Origin: Cellulomonas cellasea
GTDB lineage: Bacteria; Actinomycetota; Actinomycetes; Actinomycetales; Cellulomonadaceae
DNA: 64,000 bases
Reading direction: 5' to 3'
NCBI RefSeq assembly: GCF_006538745.1
Contig: NZ_BJLR01000022.1
Coordinates: 112,058-176,057 of the forward strand
Made by a program: the position numbers and the translations under genes. The notes beneath the pieces were generated by a model. It was not told the DNA's origin. It worked only from the letters and a program-made list of their open reading frames with translations, and searched no databases. Below are positions 53,265-62,012 of the stretch, in pieces. Numbering within the stretch: the first letter of the stretch is position 1; every line of letters starts with the position of its first letter.

Positions 53265-53600
53265 TCAGACGACCCGGCGCTTGAGCTTGCGCCGCTCCCG
53301 CTCCGAGAGCCCGCCCCAGATGCCGAACCGCTCGTCGTTGGCGAGCGCGTACTCGAGGCACTCGGCACGCACGTCGCAGCCGGTGCAGACCTTCTTCGCC
53401 TCGCGGGTCGACCCGCCCTTCTCGGGGAAGAAGGCCTCGGGGTCGGTCTGCGCGCACAGGGCGCGCTCCTGCCAGCCCATGAGCCCGTCGTCCTCGGGCG
53501 TGCCGAACAGGGGAAGGACGTTCGAAGGCAGCTCGGCGACCTGCGTCGTGCCGAGCGCGTCGGAGGGGAAGGATCCGTCACCGTCGAGCAGATTCCACAT
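53265..53600 (-). CDS. whiB2: WhiB-family iron-sulfur regulator WhiB2/WhmD
   Basis: A 111-residue Wbl protein. [4Fe-4S] ligands are Cys49, Cys72, Cys75 and Cys81; GIWGG (93-97) and the basic GLSERERRKLKRR tail contact sigma factor and DNA. The core from WQERALCAQTDPEAFFPEKG onward is almost identical to M. tuberculosis WhiB2, which controls cell division and septation. The N-terminal 40 residues are lineage-specific. Two ATGs are adjacent (53603, 53600); the second is used because GGAGG sits 4 bases before it. A canonical promoter lies about 90 bases upstream. Confidence 0.95.
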   Translation of the reverse strand: MWNLLDGDGSFPSDALGTTQVAELPSNVLPLFGTPEDDGLMGWQERALCAQTDPEAFFPEKGGSTREAKKVCTGCDVRAECLEYALANDERFGIWGGLSERERRKLKRRVV

Positions 53601-53656
53601 CATTCCTCCGTGCTCGATCGTGCTGGCTGTCACGTGTGCGCACCGCCCCGTGGGTC

Positions 53657-53674
53657 GGAGCGCTGATTCGCTCC
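53657..53674 (-). promoter_or_regulatory. Palindrome in the whiB2 leader
   Basis: Perfect inverted repeat GGAGCG / CGCTCC with a 6-base spacer, lying just downstream of the predicted whiB2 transcription start. It could be an operator or an RNA hairpin. Confidence 0.45.
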
Positions 53675-53693
53675 AGGTGAAACTGTTCTCAGA

Positions 53694-53722
53694 ATTACAC
53701 GCGTGTCGTTTCCGTACGTCAA
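53694..53722 (-). promoter_or_regulatory. Putative housekeeping-type promoter of whiB2
   Basis: On the minus strand TTGACG (53722-53717) is followed by 17 bases and TGTAAT (53699-53694). It is the closest match to a sigma-70 consensus noticed in the window and lies in its most AT-rich intergenic stretch. The predicted start near 53687 gives a leader of about 85 bases. Confidence 0.65.
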
Positions 53723-53791
53723 GCCGACGTGTGCTAGTTGGGGTGGTTTGTCGGGTGAATTGTGCGCGACACGGCACGACACGCCGCGCCC

Positions 53792-53797
53792 TACGCT
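53792..53797 (+). promoter_or_regulatory. Putative -10 element (TACGCT) for the TIGR03089 gene
   Basis: TANNNT hexamer with exactly 6 bases (GACCGC) before the ATG at 53804; predicts a leaderless transcript. Confidence 0.5.
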
Positions 53798-53803
53798 GAC
53801 CGC

Positions 53804-54550
53804 ATGCCTCCCTCGACCGTCGCCGACGTCCTGAGCGCGCTCCAGCCCGAGCCGGGCCGCCCGCGCCTCACCTGGTACGGGCCCGACGGCGAGCGCGTGG
53901 AGCTCTCCGGCACGGTGCTCGACAACTGGGTCACCAAGACCGCGAACCTTCTCGTCGAGGAGCTCGACGCAGGGCCGGGCACCCGCGTGTCGCTCGACCT
54001 GCCGCCGCACTGGCGCACGCTCGTGTGGGCGCTCGCGACGTGGCGCGTGGGCGCGTGCGTCGAGCTCCTCGGAGCCGGGGGGTCGGGGGCGGACGTCGTG
54101 GTCACGCACCGGCCGGGGTCCACGGCGGGCGGCCCCCCGGTCGTGGCGGTCCCGCTCGCCGCGCTCGCCCGGCGGTTCGACGGCGATCTCCCCGCGGGTG
54201 CGCTCGACGCGGCGGCCGCGGTCATGACCTACGGCGACGCGCTCGGCTGGACGCCACCGCGGGACGGCGCCGCGCCGGCGGTCGCGGCCACCGCCGGCGT
54301 CGTCGACCACGACGGGCTCCTCGGCTGGGCGGCCGGGAGCTCGGGGGCGCCGCTCGGGGCCCGCACGCTCCTCCGCCTCCCCACGAGCGGGCACGACACC
54401 GCCGGCTTCCTGCGCGCCGCGCTCGACGTGCTCGCCGGCGAGGGCTCCGTGGTGGTCGTCACGGCGGGCGCCGACGGCAGCGACGACGCCCGGGTCGACC
54501 GGATCGTGGAGACGGAGCGCGTCACGGCGCTGTCGGGGACGACCGGCTGA
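53804..54550 (+). CDS. TIGR03089 family protein
   Basis: A 248-residue protein resembling the N-terminal part of AMP-binding (ANL) enzymes: PRLTWYGPDGERVELSGTVL, DNWVTKTANLLVEELDAGPG and PPHWRTLVWALATWRVGA. The adenylation core and catalytic Lys region are absent, as in the actinobacterial TIGR03089 family, whose role is unknown. It is divergent from whiB2 and convergent with a DMT-like transporter gene. Confidence 0.82.
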   Translation: MPPSTVADVLSALQPEPGRPRLTWYGPDGERVELSGTVLDNWVTKTANLLVEELDAGPGTRVSLDLPPHWRTLVWALATWRVGACVELLGAGGSGADVVVTHRPGSTAGGPPVVAVPLAALARRFDGDLPAGALDAAAAVMTYGDALGWTPPRDGAAPAVAATAGVVDHDGLLGWAAGSSGAPLGARTLLRLPTSGHDTAGFLRAALDVLAGEGSVVVVTAGADGSDDARVDRIVETERVTALSGTTG

Positions 54551-54608
54551 CCGTGCGCTGATCCGCACAGGGGCTGCACGCCGGCGCGCACCAGTGCCGA
54601 GCGTCGGG

Positions 54609-55472
54609 TCAGGCGACCCGCTCGAGCGGGCCGGCCGGGGACGTCGCACCCTCGACCGAGCCGAACCGCGCGACGGCGAGCACGCCCCCGAGCACCGCGA
54701 CGAAGCCCACGACGCACAGCACGGCGCTGCCCGGCTCCGGTCGGTCCCCGGCGAGGAGCATCCCGAGCAGGGCGCCGACGCACGTCTCGACGCCGACCAT
54801 CGCGGCGGTCACGCCGACCACGGGGGCGCGCTGGAGCGCGAGGGCCCCCAGCGCGAGCCCGAGGGCCCCACCCGCCGGGATCGCCCACGCCGCGGGCTCG
54901 CGCACCAGACCCTCCAGGCCGAGCCCGCCGACGGTCCGTGCCGCGACCGCGAGCACCGCGAACGCGAGACCCGCGAGGCCGGCCAGCACGAGGCCGCTGC
55001 CCGTCGAGGGCCGCGACCTCGCCGCCACCCCGGCTGCCGCCGCGAGGACGACGACCGACGCGACCAGCCACCAGCCCGCACCCGAGCGCACGTGGGAGGC
55101 GGGATGCGGCACGACCGACGCGGCGAGCGCCACGAGCCCCGCGGCGACCACGGCGAGGGCCGCGACCTCGCCGCGCCGGAGGCGCGCGCCCAGCACCAGG
55201 ACGGACAGCACCGCGGCGACCGCGAGGCTCGAGGCGCGCCCGGCCTGCACCAGGAACAGCGGCAGCGTGCGCAGCGCCACGAACGACAGCAGGAAGCCCG
55301 CCGCGACGAGGAGCATCGCGAGCCAGTAGGTCCCGCTGCGCGCGAGCCGCAGGACCAGACCCACGTCGATCCCGGCCCGGACCGGCTGGCGGCGGGCGGC
55401 GACCGCCTGCAGCACGGTGGCCGCACCGGAGCACAGCGCCGCCGCGGCCACGCTCAGCAGCGCCGTCGTCAT
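54609..55472 (-). CDS. DMT/EamA-like membrane transporter
   Basis: A 287-residue membrane protein with nine to ten TM helices in a DMT-like pattern (LLSVAAAALCSGAATVLQAVAARR at the N-terminus; LRTLPLFLVQAGRASSLAV after the second helix). Similar actinobacterial proteins are annotated as DMT family or magnesium-transporter NIPA-like membrane proteins. Substrate unknown. Its ATG is divergent from the mannosyltransferase gene, which argues against a very early start for the latter. Confidence 0.75.
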   Translation of the reverse strand: MTTALLSVAAAALCSGAATVLQAVAARRQPVRAGIDVGLVLRLARSGTYWLAMLLVAAGFLLSFVALRTLPLFLVQAGRASSLAVAAVLSVLVLGARLRRGEVAALAVVAAGLVALAASVVPHPASHVRSGAGWWLVASVVVLAAAAGVAARSRPSTGSGLVLAGLAGLAFAVLAVAARTVGGLGLEGLVREPAAWAIPAGGALGLALGALALQRAPVVGVTAAMVGVETCVGALLGMLLAGDRPEPGSAVLCVVGFVAVLGGVLAVARFGSVEGATSPAGPLERVA

Positions 55473-55582
55473 GTTCTGCCTCTCGATTGTGAAGATCCTG
55501 GGAAGTGGCGATGTCCTCGCGCCCGGGTCCCTACGCTTCCGGTGGGGTCCGCAGCGAGCGGACCGACTCCTGGGGGACCACG

Positions 55583-56857
55583 TTGCAGACACCCACCGAC
55601 CGCACAGTAGCGCCGCCCGAGGGCGTGGCCGGAGCCGCGGCCTCGGCGTACCCGTGGCGCCGGGTGCTCGCGGTCTTCGCGGGCGTCTCGGTGCTCCTGA
55701 CCGCCGTCGTGGCGTGGTCCGACCGCTACCGCCCGGACAGCGGCTGGGCGCCGGTGCTGCAGGGACCGGACTGGCTCGACGGCTGGTTCCAGTACGACGC
55801 GGGGTGGTACTTCCACATCGCGAGCAACGGCTACTTCTACCGGCCCGGGGAGCAGTCCTCGATCGCGTTCTTCCCGGCGTACCCGCTCGGGGTGCGTGGT
55901 CTGGGTCAGCTCGTCGGCGACTACCAGGTCGCCGGCTCGCTGCTGGCGGTGCTGTGCGGCGGCCTCGCGGTCGTGCTCTTCGGCTCGTGGGTGTGGCAGC
56001 GGCTGCCCCGCGCCGCGGCCGTGACGGCGATCGCGGTGCTCATGCTCTACCCCTACGCGTTCTTCCTGTACGGCGCGATGTACGCCGACTCGCTGTTCCT
56101 GCTGTGCGCCGTCGGCTCGTTCCTGCTGCTCGAGCGCCGGTGGTTCTGGGCCGCGGGTCTCGTCGGGGCGCTCGCGACCGCGGGGCGACCGGTGGGGGTC
56201 GCGGTGGCCGTCGGGCTGGTCGTCCGGACGCTCGAGATGCTCGCGGAGGACCGTCGGGACCGGGCGGCCGCCGCGGCTGCGGCCCCGGGCGCGACCGTCC
56301 CCGTCGTGGACCGCCCCGGGTGGCGCGACCTCCTCGGCGCGCTGCGGCTCGTGCGCGTGCGGCACCTCGGCGTCCTGCTCTCCTCGGCGGGGCTCGTCGC
56401 CTGGATGGCGTACCTGTGGGTCGAGTTCGACGAGCCGCTGGCGTTCGTCGAGGTCGAGGGCGCCCCCGGCTGGAACCAGGGCGTCGGCCCCCGGACGTGG
56501 TTCAAGGTCGTCTACCTCGGCACCCTCGTGAAGGGACCGTACGCAGTCGCCGCGCTGCTCACGCTCCAGGCGCTCGCCTGCCTGTGCGCCGTCCTGCTGG
56601 TGCGGCGCGTCTGGCGGCGGTTCGGGTGGGGCTACGCCGCCTACGCGGTCGTCGTGCTCGCGATCCCGATCATCGGGACCAAGGACTTCATGGGCACGGG
56701 GCGTTACGTCCTCGTGGCGTTCCCCGTCCTGGCGGCCGCGGGTGACTACCTTGCGAGCAGCGGGCGGCGCTGGGTGCGCCCGCTCGCGCTCGGGACCTGT
56801 GGTGTGCTCCTCCTGGTGCTCACCTACCTCTTCGGACGATCGGTTGCTGTCTCGTGA
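55583..56857 (+). CDS. PIG-V-like mannosyltransferase (integral membrane GT-C)
   Basis: A 424-residue GT-C type enzyme with about ten TM helices. FQYDAGWYFHIASNGYF carries the early Asp typical of GT-C catalytic loops; SSIAFFPAYPLGVRGL and LYPYAFFLYGAMYADSLFLL resemble PIG-V family GPI-type mannosyltransferases. Such enzymes take mannose from a polyprenol-phosphate donor outside the membrane. The next gene could make such a donor. TTG at 55583 is chosen because GGGGGA precedes it and a start at 55511 would leave only 38 bases to the divergent gene. The stop overlaps the next start (GTGA). Confidence 0.78.
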   Translation: MQTPTDRTVAPPEGVAGAAASAYPWRRVLAVFAGVSVLLTAVVAWSDRYRPDSGWAPVLQGPDWLDGWFQYDAGWYFHIASNGYFYRPGEQSSIAFFPAYPLGVRGLGQLVGDYQVAGSLLAVLCGGLAVVLFGSWVWQRLPRAAAVTAIAVLMLYPYAFFLYGAMYADSLFLLCAVGSFLLLERRWFWAAGLVGALATAGRPVGVAVAVGLVVRTLEMLAEDRRDRAAAAAAAPGATVPVVDRPGWRDLLGALRLVRVRHLGVLLSSAGLVAWMAYLWVEFDEPLAFVEVEGAPGWNQGVGPRTWFKVVYLGTLVKGPYAVAALLTLQALACLCAVLLVRRVWRRFGWGYAAYAVVVLAIPIIGTKDFMGTGRYVLVAFPVLAAAGDYLASSGRRWVRPLALGTCGVLLLVLTYLFGRSVAVS

Positions 56858-57633
56858 ACTCCCCCCGGCTCCCCCCCGAGCCGTTCAAGAAGCTCTCCAT
56901 CTTCTTCCCGATGTGGAACGAGGAGCTGTACATCCACCGCGCCGTCGCGGCCGCGCAGGACATCTGCGAGGAGCTCGTCGCGTCGCACCAGATCGTCGAC
57001 TACGAGCTGATCGTGGTCGACGACGCGTCGACGGACGCGACCCCGCAGCTCGCGGACGAGCTCGCCGCGCACGACCCGCGCGTCCGCGTCGTGCACCACC
57101 CCGAGAACCGGAAGCTGGGCGGCTCGATCAAGAGCGGGTTCGCCGCCGCGACGGGCGACGTCGTCCTCTACACCGACGCGGACCTCCCCTTCGAGATGAT
57201 CGAGCTCGTGCGCGCCCTGCGCGTCCTGCGCACCTACGAGGCCGACGTGGTCAGCGCCTACCGCCTCGACCGCACCGGCGAGGGACCGCGCCGCGCGGTG
57301 TACTCGTTCGTCTACAACGCCCTGGTCAAGGCGATGTTCGGGACGCGCCTGCGGGACATCAACTTCGCGTTCAAGCTGTGCCGCCGGCGTGTGCTCGACG
57401 GCGTCGAGCTCGTGAGCGAGGGCTCGTTCATCGACGCCGAGCTCGTCATCCGGGCGCAGCGCTCCGGCTTCCAGGTGCTGCAGATCGGCGTCGACTACTT
57501 CCCGCGCACCCGCGGGGTCTCGACGCTCTCGTCGTTCGGCGTGATCCGCACGATGCTCGGCGAGATGATGCGCCTGCGCTCGGACCTGCGGCGCATCACC
57601 CCACGGACCGCGACGGACGGGCCGGGGACGTGA
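56854..57633 (+). CDS. Polyprenol-phosphate glycosyltransferase (DPM1-like GT2)
   Basis: A 259-residue soluble GT2 enzyme. KLSIFFPMWNEELYIHRAV and YELIVVDDASTD begin the fold; VVLYTDADLPFEMIELV carries the DxD metal motif; GSFIDAELVIRAQRSGF completes the acceptor region. The sequence resembles dolichol/polyprenol-phosphate mannose synthases, which make the lipid-linked sugar used by GT-C enzymes. No TM anchor is present. It overlaps the mannosyltransferase gene before it and the deacetylase gene after it by 4 bases each. Confidence 0.88.
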   Translation: MNSPRLPPEPFKKLSIFFPMWNEELYIHRAVAAAQDICEELVASHQIVDYELIVVDDASTDATPQLADELAAHDPRVRVVHHPENRKLGGSIKSGFAAATGDVVLYTDADLPFEMIELVRALRVLRTYEADVVSAYRLDRTGEGPRRAVYSFVYNALVKAMFGTRLRDINFAFKLCRRRVLDGVELVSEGSFIDAELVIRAQRSGFQVLQIGVDYFPRTRGVSTLSSFGVIRTMLGEMMRLRSDLRRITPRTATDGPGT

Positions 57634-58496
57634 CCCGACGGCTCGTGGTCACGGCCGACGACCTGGGCCTCACGCCCGGGGTCAACCGGGCCGTGCGCCG
57701 CGCGCACCTCGACGGCGTGGTCACGGCCACGTCGCTGCTCGCGGTCGGCCGCGCGTTCGACGACGCCGCCGCCATGCTGCGCGCGACGCCGACCCTCGAG
57801 CTCGGCGCGCACCTGGCTCTGGTCGGCGAGGACCCCCCGCTGCTCTCCGCGCGCGAGGTGCCCACGCTCGTGGACAAGGCCGGTCACCTCCCGCTGAGCT
57901 ACCGCACCGTCGTCGCGCGCGGCCTCGCCGGGCGCATCGACCCGGACGACGTGCGACGCGAGCTCGGCGCGCAGCTCGAGCGCGTCCTCGGCGTCGGCGT
58001 CCCGGTCACGCACCTCGACACGCACCAGCACACGCACCTGTGGCCCGCGGTCGCCGGGGTGCTCACCGAGCTCGCCGTGCAGCACGGCGTCCGGGCGGTG
58101 CGCCTGCCCCGCAGCCACGCGCGCGGCGTGCTGGCTCTCGGAGTCAACACGCTCTCGCGGGTCACCGCGCGCCGGGTCGCCCGCGCCGGGCTCGTCACGA
58201 CGGCCGACTACGCCGGGCTCGACGAGGCGGGGTCGCTCGACGCCGCCCGGCTCGCCGCCACCCTCCGGTCGATGGCGGAGCGCGGTGCGCCCACGGCCGA
58301 GCTGAACGCGCACCCGGGCGAGCACGGCGAGCTCGAGCTCGACCGCTTCCGGTGGGACTACCACTGGGGCGAGGAGCTCGACGCGCTCACGGACCCGCGG
58401 ACCGCGGCCCTCGTCGCCGAGGCCGGGTACGAGCTCGTCGGGTTCGCCGCGCTCACCGCCGGCCACTCCCCTCGGACCACAGGAACGGACGCATGA
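57630..58496 (+). CDS. ChbG/YdjC-type carbohydrate deacetylase
   Basis: A 288-residue YdjC-family protein. Metal-site motifs are VTADDLGLTPGVNRAV (Asp pair), LGAHLAL and THLDTHQHTHLWP (His pair), with a late ELNAHPGEHG. Such enzymes remove acetyl groups from N-acetylated saccharides, as ChbG does on chitooligosaccharides. The context suggests action on a lipid-linked or surface glycan. It overlaps the genes on both sides (GTGA, ATGA). Confidence 0.87.
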   Translation: MTRRLVVTADDLGLTPGVNRAVRRAHLDGVVTATSLLAVGRAFDDAAAMLRATPTLELGAHLALVGEDPPLLSAREVPTLVDKAGHLPLSYRTVVARGLAGRIDPDDVRRELGAQLERVLGVGVPVTHLDTHQHTHLWPAVAGVLTELAVQHGVRAVRLPRSHARGVLALGVNTLSRVTARRVARAGLVTTADYAGLDEAGSLDAARLAATLRSMAERGAPTAELNAHPGEHGELELDRFRWDYHWGEELDALTDPRTAALVAEAGYELVGFAALTAGHSPRTTGTDA

Positions 58497-59182
58497 GCAC
58501 CCTCGACCGCCAGGACTCCCCCGGCCGACGCCCCGACGCCGCCGGCCGCGCGGCGCTCGCGCTGTACCGCACCGCACCCCTGGCCGTCCGCGCGCACGTC
58601 GCGGTGCGGTGGTGGAGCGCGCCCTTCCGGGCGGTCGCGGCCGCGCTGCCGAGCAGCGGGCGGATCGTGGAGATCGGCTGTGGGCACGGCCTGTTCAGCG
58701 CGTACGCGGCGCTGAGCGCCCCTGGGCGCGTGCTGACGGGCGTCGACATCGACCAGGACAAGATCCGGCACGCGCAGGCGGCTGCGCGGCGCACCGACCG
58801 GCTCACCTTCGCGCACGCCCCGTCCGGCGCCGTCCCCGAGGGCCCGTGGGACGCCGCCGTGTTCGTCGACGTCCTGTACCTGCTGCCGGCGGCCGCGCAG
58901 CGGAGCCTGCTCGAGGAGACCGTCGGGCGGCTCGCGCCGGGGGGCACCCTCGTCGTCAAGGAGATGGGCGTCGAGCCGGCCTGGAAGGTACGCTGGAACA
59001 CCGTCCAGGAGACGCTCTCGGTCAAGGTCCTGCGCATCACCGAGGGGTCGTCCTTCGACTTCGTGCCGCCGGCCACGACAACCGGCTGGCTCGAGGACCT
59101 CGGTCTCGTCGTCGAGCACCGCCGCCTGGACCGCCATCGCGTCCACGCCCACCACCTGATCGTCGCGCGGCGCGGCGCGTGA
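58493..59182 (+). CDS. SAM-dependent methyltransferase
   Basis: A 229-residue class I methyltransferase. The SAM motif I is VEIGCGHGLFSAYAAL, followed by TGVDIDQDKIRHAQ (motif II) and DAAVFVDVLYLLP. The N-terminal helix ALYRTAPLAVRAHVAVRWWSAPF is amphipathic and may associate with the membrane. The substrate may be the same glycan or lipid as the neighbouring enzymes. ATG overlaps the deacetylase stop by 4 bases. Confidence 0.87.
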   Translation: MSTLDRQDSPGRRPDAAGRAALALYRTAPLAVRAHVAVRWWSAPFRAVAAALPSSGRIVEIGCGHGLFSAYAALSAPGRVLTGVDIDQDKIRHAQAAARRTDRLTFAHAPSGAVPEGPWDAAVFVDVLYLLPAAAQRSLLEETVGRLAPGGTLVVKEMGVEPAWKVRWNTVQETLSVKVLRITEGSSFDFVPPATTTGWLEDLGLVVEHRRLDRHRVHAHHLIVARRGA

Positions 59183-59310
59183 CCTCGCGACCCGGTGCAC
59201 GTCCGGCATCCCGGACGTCCCGGACCGCTCAGGTCTCACCCGCCCGTGCCGATGACACTCCGGGGACGTCGTCCGACGCTCCCGCCGACCGCTCCCGGAG
59301 GTCCGTCCGC

Positions 59311-59850
59311 ATGCTGCTCGGCCGACGCGCGGGTGCGCTGCTCACCGGCGCCCTCGCCCTCGCCCTGACCGCCGGGTGCACGGGCGCCGGGCGACCGGCC
59401 GAGGGAACTCCGAGCGCGTCGACGACGCCGGAGGTCACGAGCACGCCGACCGCCACGCCGACGGGTGCGCCCGGCACCGGTGCGACCACCGAGCCCTTGC
59501 CGTCCGCCGCGCCGGGCGACCCCGCGTCGCCGCCGGTGGCCGGGGACGGCCGCGCCGTGGTCGAGGTCACGATCTCGTTCGCCGGGTGGCAGGCGGAGGC
59601 GTCCGCCGTCGAGGTCTCCGGGTTCGTGCCGGTGGTCGAGTCCGACGGGCTCTGCCGGCTGGTCCTGAGCTCCGCGGCCGGGGAGGTCGCCGTCGAGCAG
59701 GCCGCGACCCCGGACGCGAGCACCACCAGCTGCGGATGGCTGTCCGTGCCCGCCGGCGAGCTCTCCACCGGCACGTGGACCGCCGTGCTCAGCTACACGT
59801 CCGGCGCGTCCGTCGCGTCGTCCACCCCCGTCCCGGTCGAGGTGCCCTGA
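59311..59850 (+). CDS. Predicted lipoprotein, unknown function
   Basis: A 179-residue predicted lipoprotein: MLLGRRAGALLTGALALALT then AGC (lipobox Cys23), a Thr/Pro/Ala-rich linker (about 25-75) and a small beta-rich domain with two Cys (SDGLCRLVLSSAAGEVAVEQ, and TTSCGWLSVPAGELSTG). ATG at 59311 has GGAGG about 8 bases upstream. A GTG at 59179 overlapping the methyltransferase stop is in frame but would hide the signal peptide. The stop TGA shares its A with the next ATG (TGATG). Confidence 0.72.
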   Translation: MLLGRRAGALLTGALALALTAGCTGAGRPAEGTPSASTTPEVTSTPTATPTGAPGTGATTEPLPSAAPGDPASPPVAGDGRAVVEVTISFAGWQAEASAVEVSGFVPVVESDGLCRLVLSSAAGEVAVEQAATPDASTTSCGWLSVPAGELSTGTWTAVLSYTSGASVASSTPVPVEVP

Positions 59851-62012
59851 TGACCCGTCTCCTGTCCCGGCTCGTCGTGGGGGCCGCGTCCGTCGCGGTC
59901 GCCCTCGTCGGCACGCTCGTCGCCGCGCCCTCCGCGACCGCCGCGAACACGTGGCAGTTCGACCCCGGCCACATCATCACGGACGCGATCTTCTTCGACC
60001 GCAACACCATGAGCCCCGCCGCGGTCCAGACGTTCCTCACGACGGCGGGCTCGGCGTGCGTGCCGGCGGCGGACGGCACGCCGTGCCTCAAGGACTACCG
60101 CCAGTCGACGACGAGCCGCCCCGCGGACGCGCGGTGCGCGGCCTACACGGGTGCCGGCAACGAGGCGGCGTCGACGATCATCGCCAAGGTCGCGGTCGCG
60201 TGCGGCATCAACCCGCAGGTCCTGCTCGTCACGCTGCAGAAGGAGCAGTCGCTCGTCACGCGCCGGACGGCCGGGACCGCCGCGGTGTACCAGAAGGCGA
60301 TGGGCATGGGCTGCCCGGACACGGCGGCGTGCGACGCCCAGTACTACGGGTTCTACAACCAGGTGTACTCCGCGGCCTCGCAGTTCAAGAAGTACACGAA
60401 CAGCCCGAACAGCTACACGCACCGCCCCGGCCGCACGATCGACGTGCGCTTCCACCCGAACGCCGCGTGCGGGTCGTCGCCGGTGTACATCCAGAACCAG
60501 GCCACGGCCAACCTGTACAACTACACGCCGTACCAGCCGAACGCCGCCGCGATCGCCGCGGGCTACGGCACCGGCGACGCGTGCTCGGCGTACGGGAACC
60601 GCAACTTCTGGAACTACTTCACCGACTGGTTCGGCTCGCCGACGGGCAACCGCGTGCCGTTCGGCAACTTCGAGCTCATCTCGTCGACGTTCGACTCGAT
60701 CAGCGTGCGGGGGTGGGCGATGGACCCCGACACCTCGGCGCCCGTCGACATCCACCTCTACGTCAACGGCGCCTGGGGAGGGTCGATCCGCGCCGACGTG
60801 GCGCGCGCCGACATCGCGGCGGCGTACCCCGGCAACGGCACGCAGCACGGGTTCGCCTTCCGCTTCCCCGCGGCCGCCGGCACGAGCTCGGTGTGCGCGT
60901 ACGCGATCGACACGGCCGGGGGTGCGAACACCCCGCTCGGCTGCCGGTCGGTGAACGTCGTGAACACCTACCCCGTGGCGAACTTCGAGCAGCTCACGGC
61001 GAACGGCACCGCGGTGACGCTCAGCGGCTGGGCGGTCGACCCGGACACCGCAGGCCCGATCGACGTGCACTTCTACGTCAACGGCGCGTGGGGCGGGTCC
61101 GTGAGCACCACCGGCGTCCGCTCCGACGTGGCGCGCGCCTACCCCGGCACCGGCGACCAGCACGGGTTCACCCGCACGTTCACCGCTGGTCCCGGCACGC
61201 ACCAGGTCTGCACCTACGCGATCGACACGACCAACGCCAACAACACCCCGATGGGGTGCCGCACCGTGACGGTGGCGGCACCCGTGAACCGGCTGCCGCT
61301 GGCGAACTTCGAGCAGCTCACCGCGAACGGCACCGCCGTGACGCTCGGCGGCTGGGCCGTCGACCCCGACACCGCGGGCCCGATCGACGTGCACTTCTAC
61401 GTCAACGGCGCCTGGGGCGGGTCCGTCCGGACCGACCTCGTCCGCTCGGACGTCGCCCGGGCCTACCCCGGCACCGGTGACCAGCACGGGTTCACCCGCA
61501 CGTTCACCGCCGGCCCCGGCAGCCACCAGATCTGCACCTACGCGATCGACACCACCACCAAGGCCAACACCCCCATGGGCTGCCGCACCGTGACCGTCAC
61601 GGCACCTGTCGCGCCGGCTGCGCCGGTGGTGCCCGTGGTGCCGGTGGTGCCGGTCGAGCCCGCGCCGACGACGCCGACCCCGACACCCGCGGCCAACACG
61701 CCGCCCCTCGGCAACTTCGAGTCGCTGACGGCGTCGGGGACGACCGTGTCGCTGGGCGGCTGGGCCCTGGACCCCGACACCGCCGGCGCGATCGACGTGC
61801 ACTTCTACGTCAACGGCGGCTGGGGCGGCTCCGTCCGGACCGACCTCGTCCGCTCCGACGTCTCCCGCGCCTACCCCGGCACCGGCGACCAGCACGGCTT
61901 CGCCCGCTCCTTCACCGCGGGGCCCGGGACCCACGAGGTCTGCACGTACGCGATCGACACGACGAGCGCCAGCAACACCCCGATGGGCTGCCGCACGGTG
62001 ACGGTCGGCTGA
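59850..62012 (+). CDS. Exported protein: lysozyme-like domain plus four ~100-residue repeats
   Basis: A 720-residue exported protein. The signal peptide ends near ATAA/NTW (residue 32). Residues 35-265 form a Cys-containing domain (FDPGHIITDAIFFDRNTM, VLLVTLQKEQSLVT with Glu132, AMGMGCPDTAACDAQYYGFY) whose helix-Glu layout resembles goose lysozyme or SLT folds. Four repeats follow, with NFE at residues 273, 378, 486 and 622, each containing GWAxDPDT, IDVHFYVNGAWGGS, YPGTGDQHGF and CTYAIDTT with a Cys pair. A Pro/Val linker separates repeats 3 and 4. The following S8 peptidase carries a copy of the repeat. Related proteins are sometimes called hemagglutinins. Confidence 0.72.
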   Translation: MTRLLSRLVVGAASVAVALVGTLVAAPSATAANTWQFDPGHIITDAIFFDRNTMSPAAVQTFLTTAGSACVPAADGTPCLKDYRQSTTSRPADARCAAYTGAGNEAASTIIAKVAVACGINPQVLLVTLQKEQSLVTRRTAGTAAVYQKAMGMGCPDTAACDAQYYGFYNQVYSAASQFKKYTNSPNSYTHRPGRTIDVRFHPNAACGSSPVYIQNQATANLYNYTPYQPNAAAIAAGYGTGDACSAYGNRNFWNYFTDWFGSPTGNRVPFGNFELISSTFDSISVRGWAMDPDTSAPVDIHLYVNGAWGGSIRADVARADIAAAYPGNGTQHGFAFRFPAAAGTSSVCAYAIDTAGGANTPLGCRSVNVVNTYPVANFEQLTANGTAVTLSGWAVDPDTAGPIDVHFYVNGAWGGSVSTTGVRSDVARAYPGTGDQHGFTRTFTAGPGTHQVCTYAIDTTNANNTPMGCRTVTVAAPVNRLPLANFEQLTANGTAVTLGGWAVDPDTAGPIDVHFYVNGAWGGSVRTDLVRSDVARAYPGTGDQHGFTRTFTAGPGSHQICTYAIDTTTKANTPMGCRTVTVTAPVAPAAPVVPVVPVVPVEPAPTTPTPTPAANTPPLGNFESLTASGTTVSLGGWALDPDTAGAIDVHFYVNGGWGGSVRTDLVRSDVSRAYPGTGDQHGFARSFTAGPGTHEVCTYAIDTTSASNTPMGCRTVTVG
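60666..62009 (+). repeat. Four tandem coding repeats (~300 bp)
   Basis: Units start near 60666, 60981, 61305 and 61713. The second to fourth are very similar at the DNA level (for example ATCGACGTGCACTTCTACGT recurs in each), while the first is more diverged. A further copy begins near 63693 in the next gene. Confidence 0.9.
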
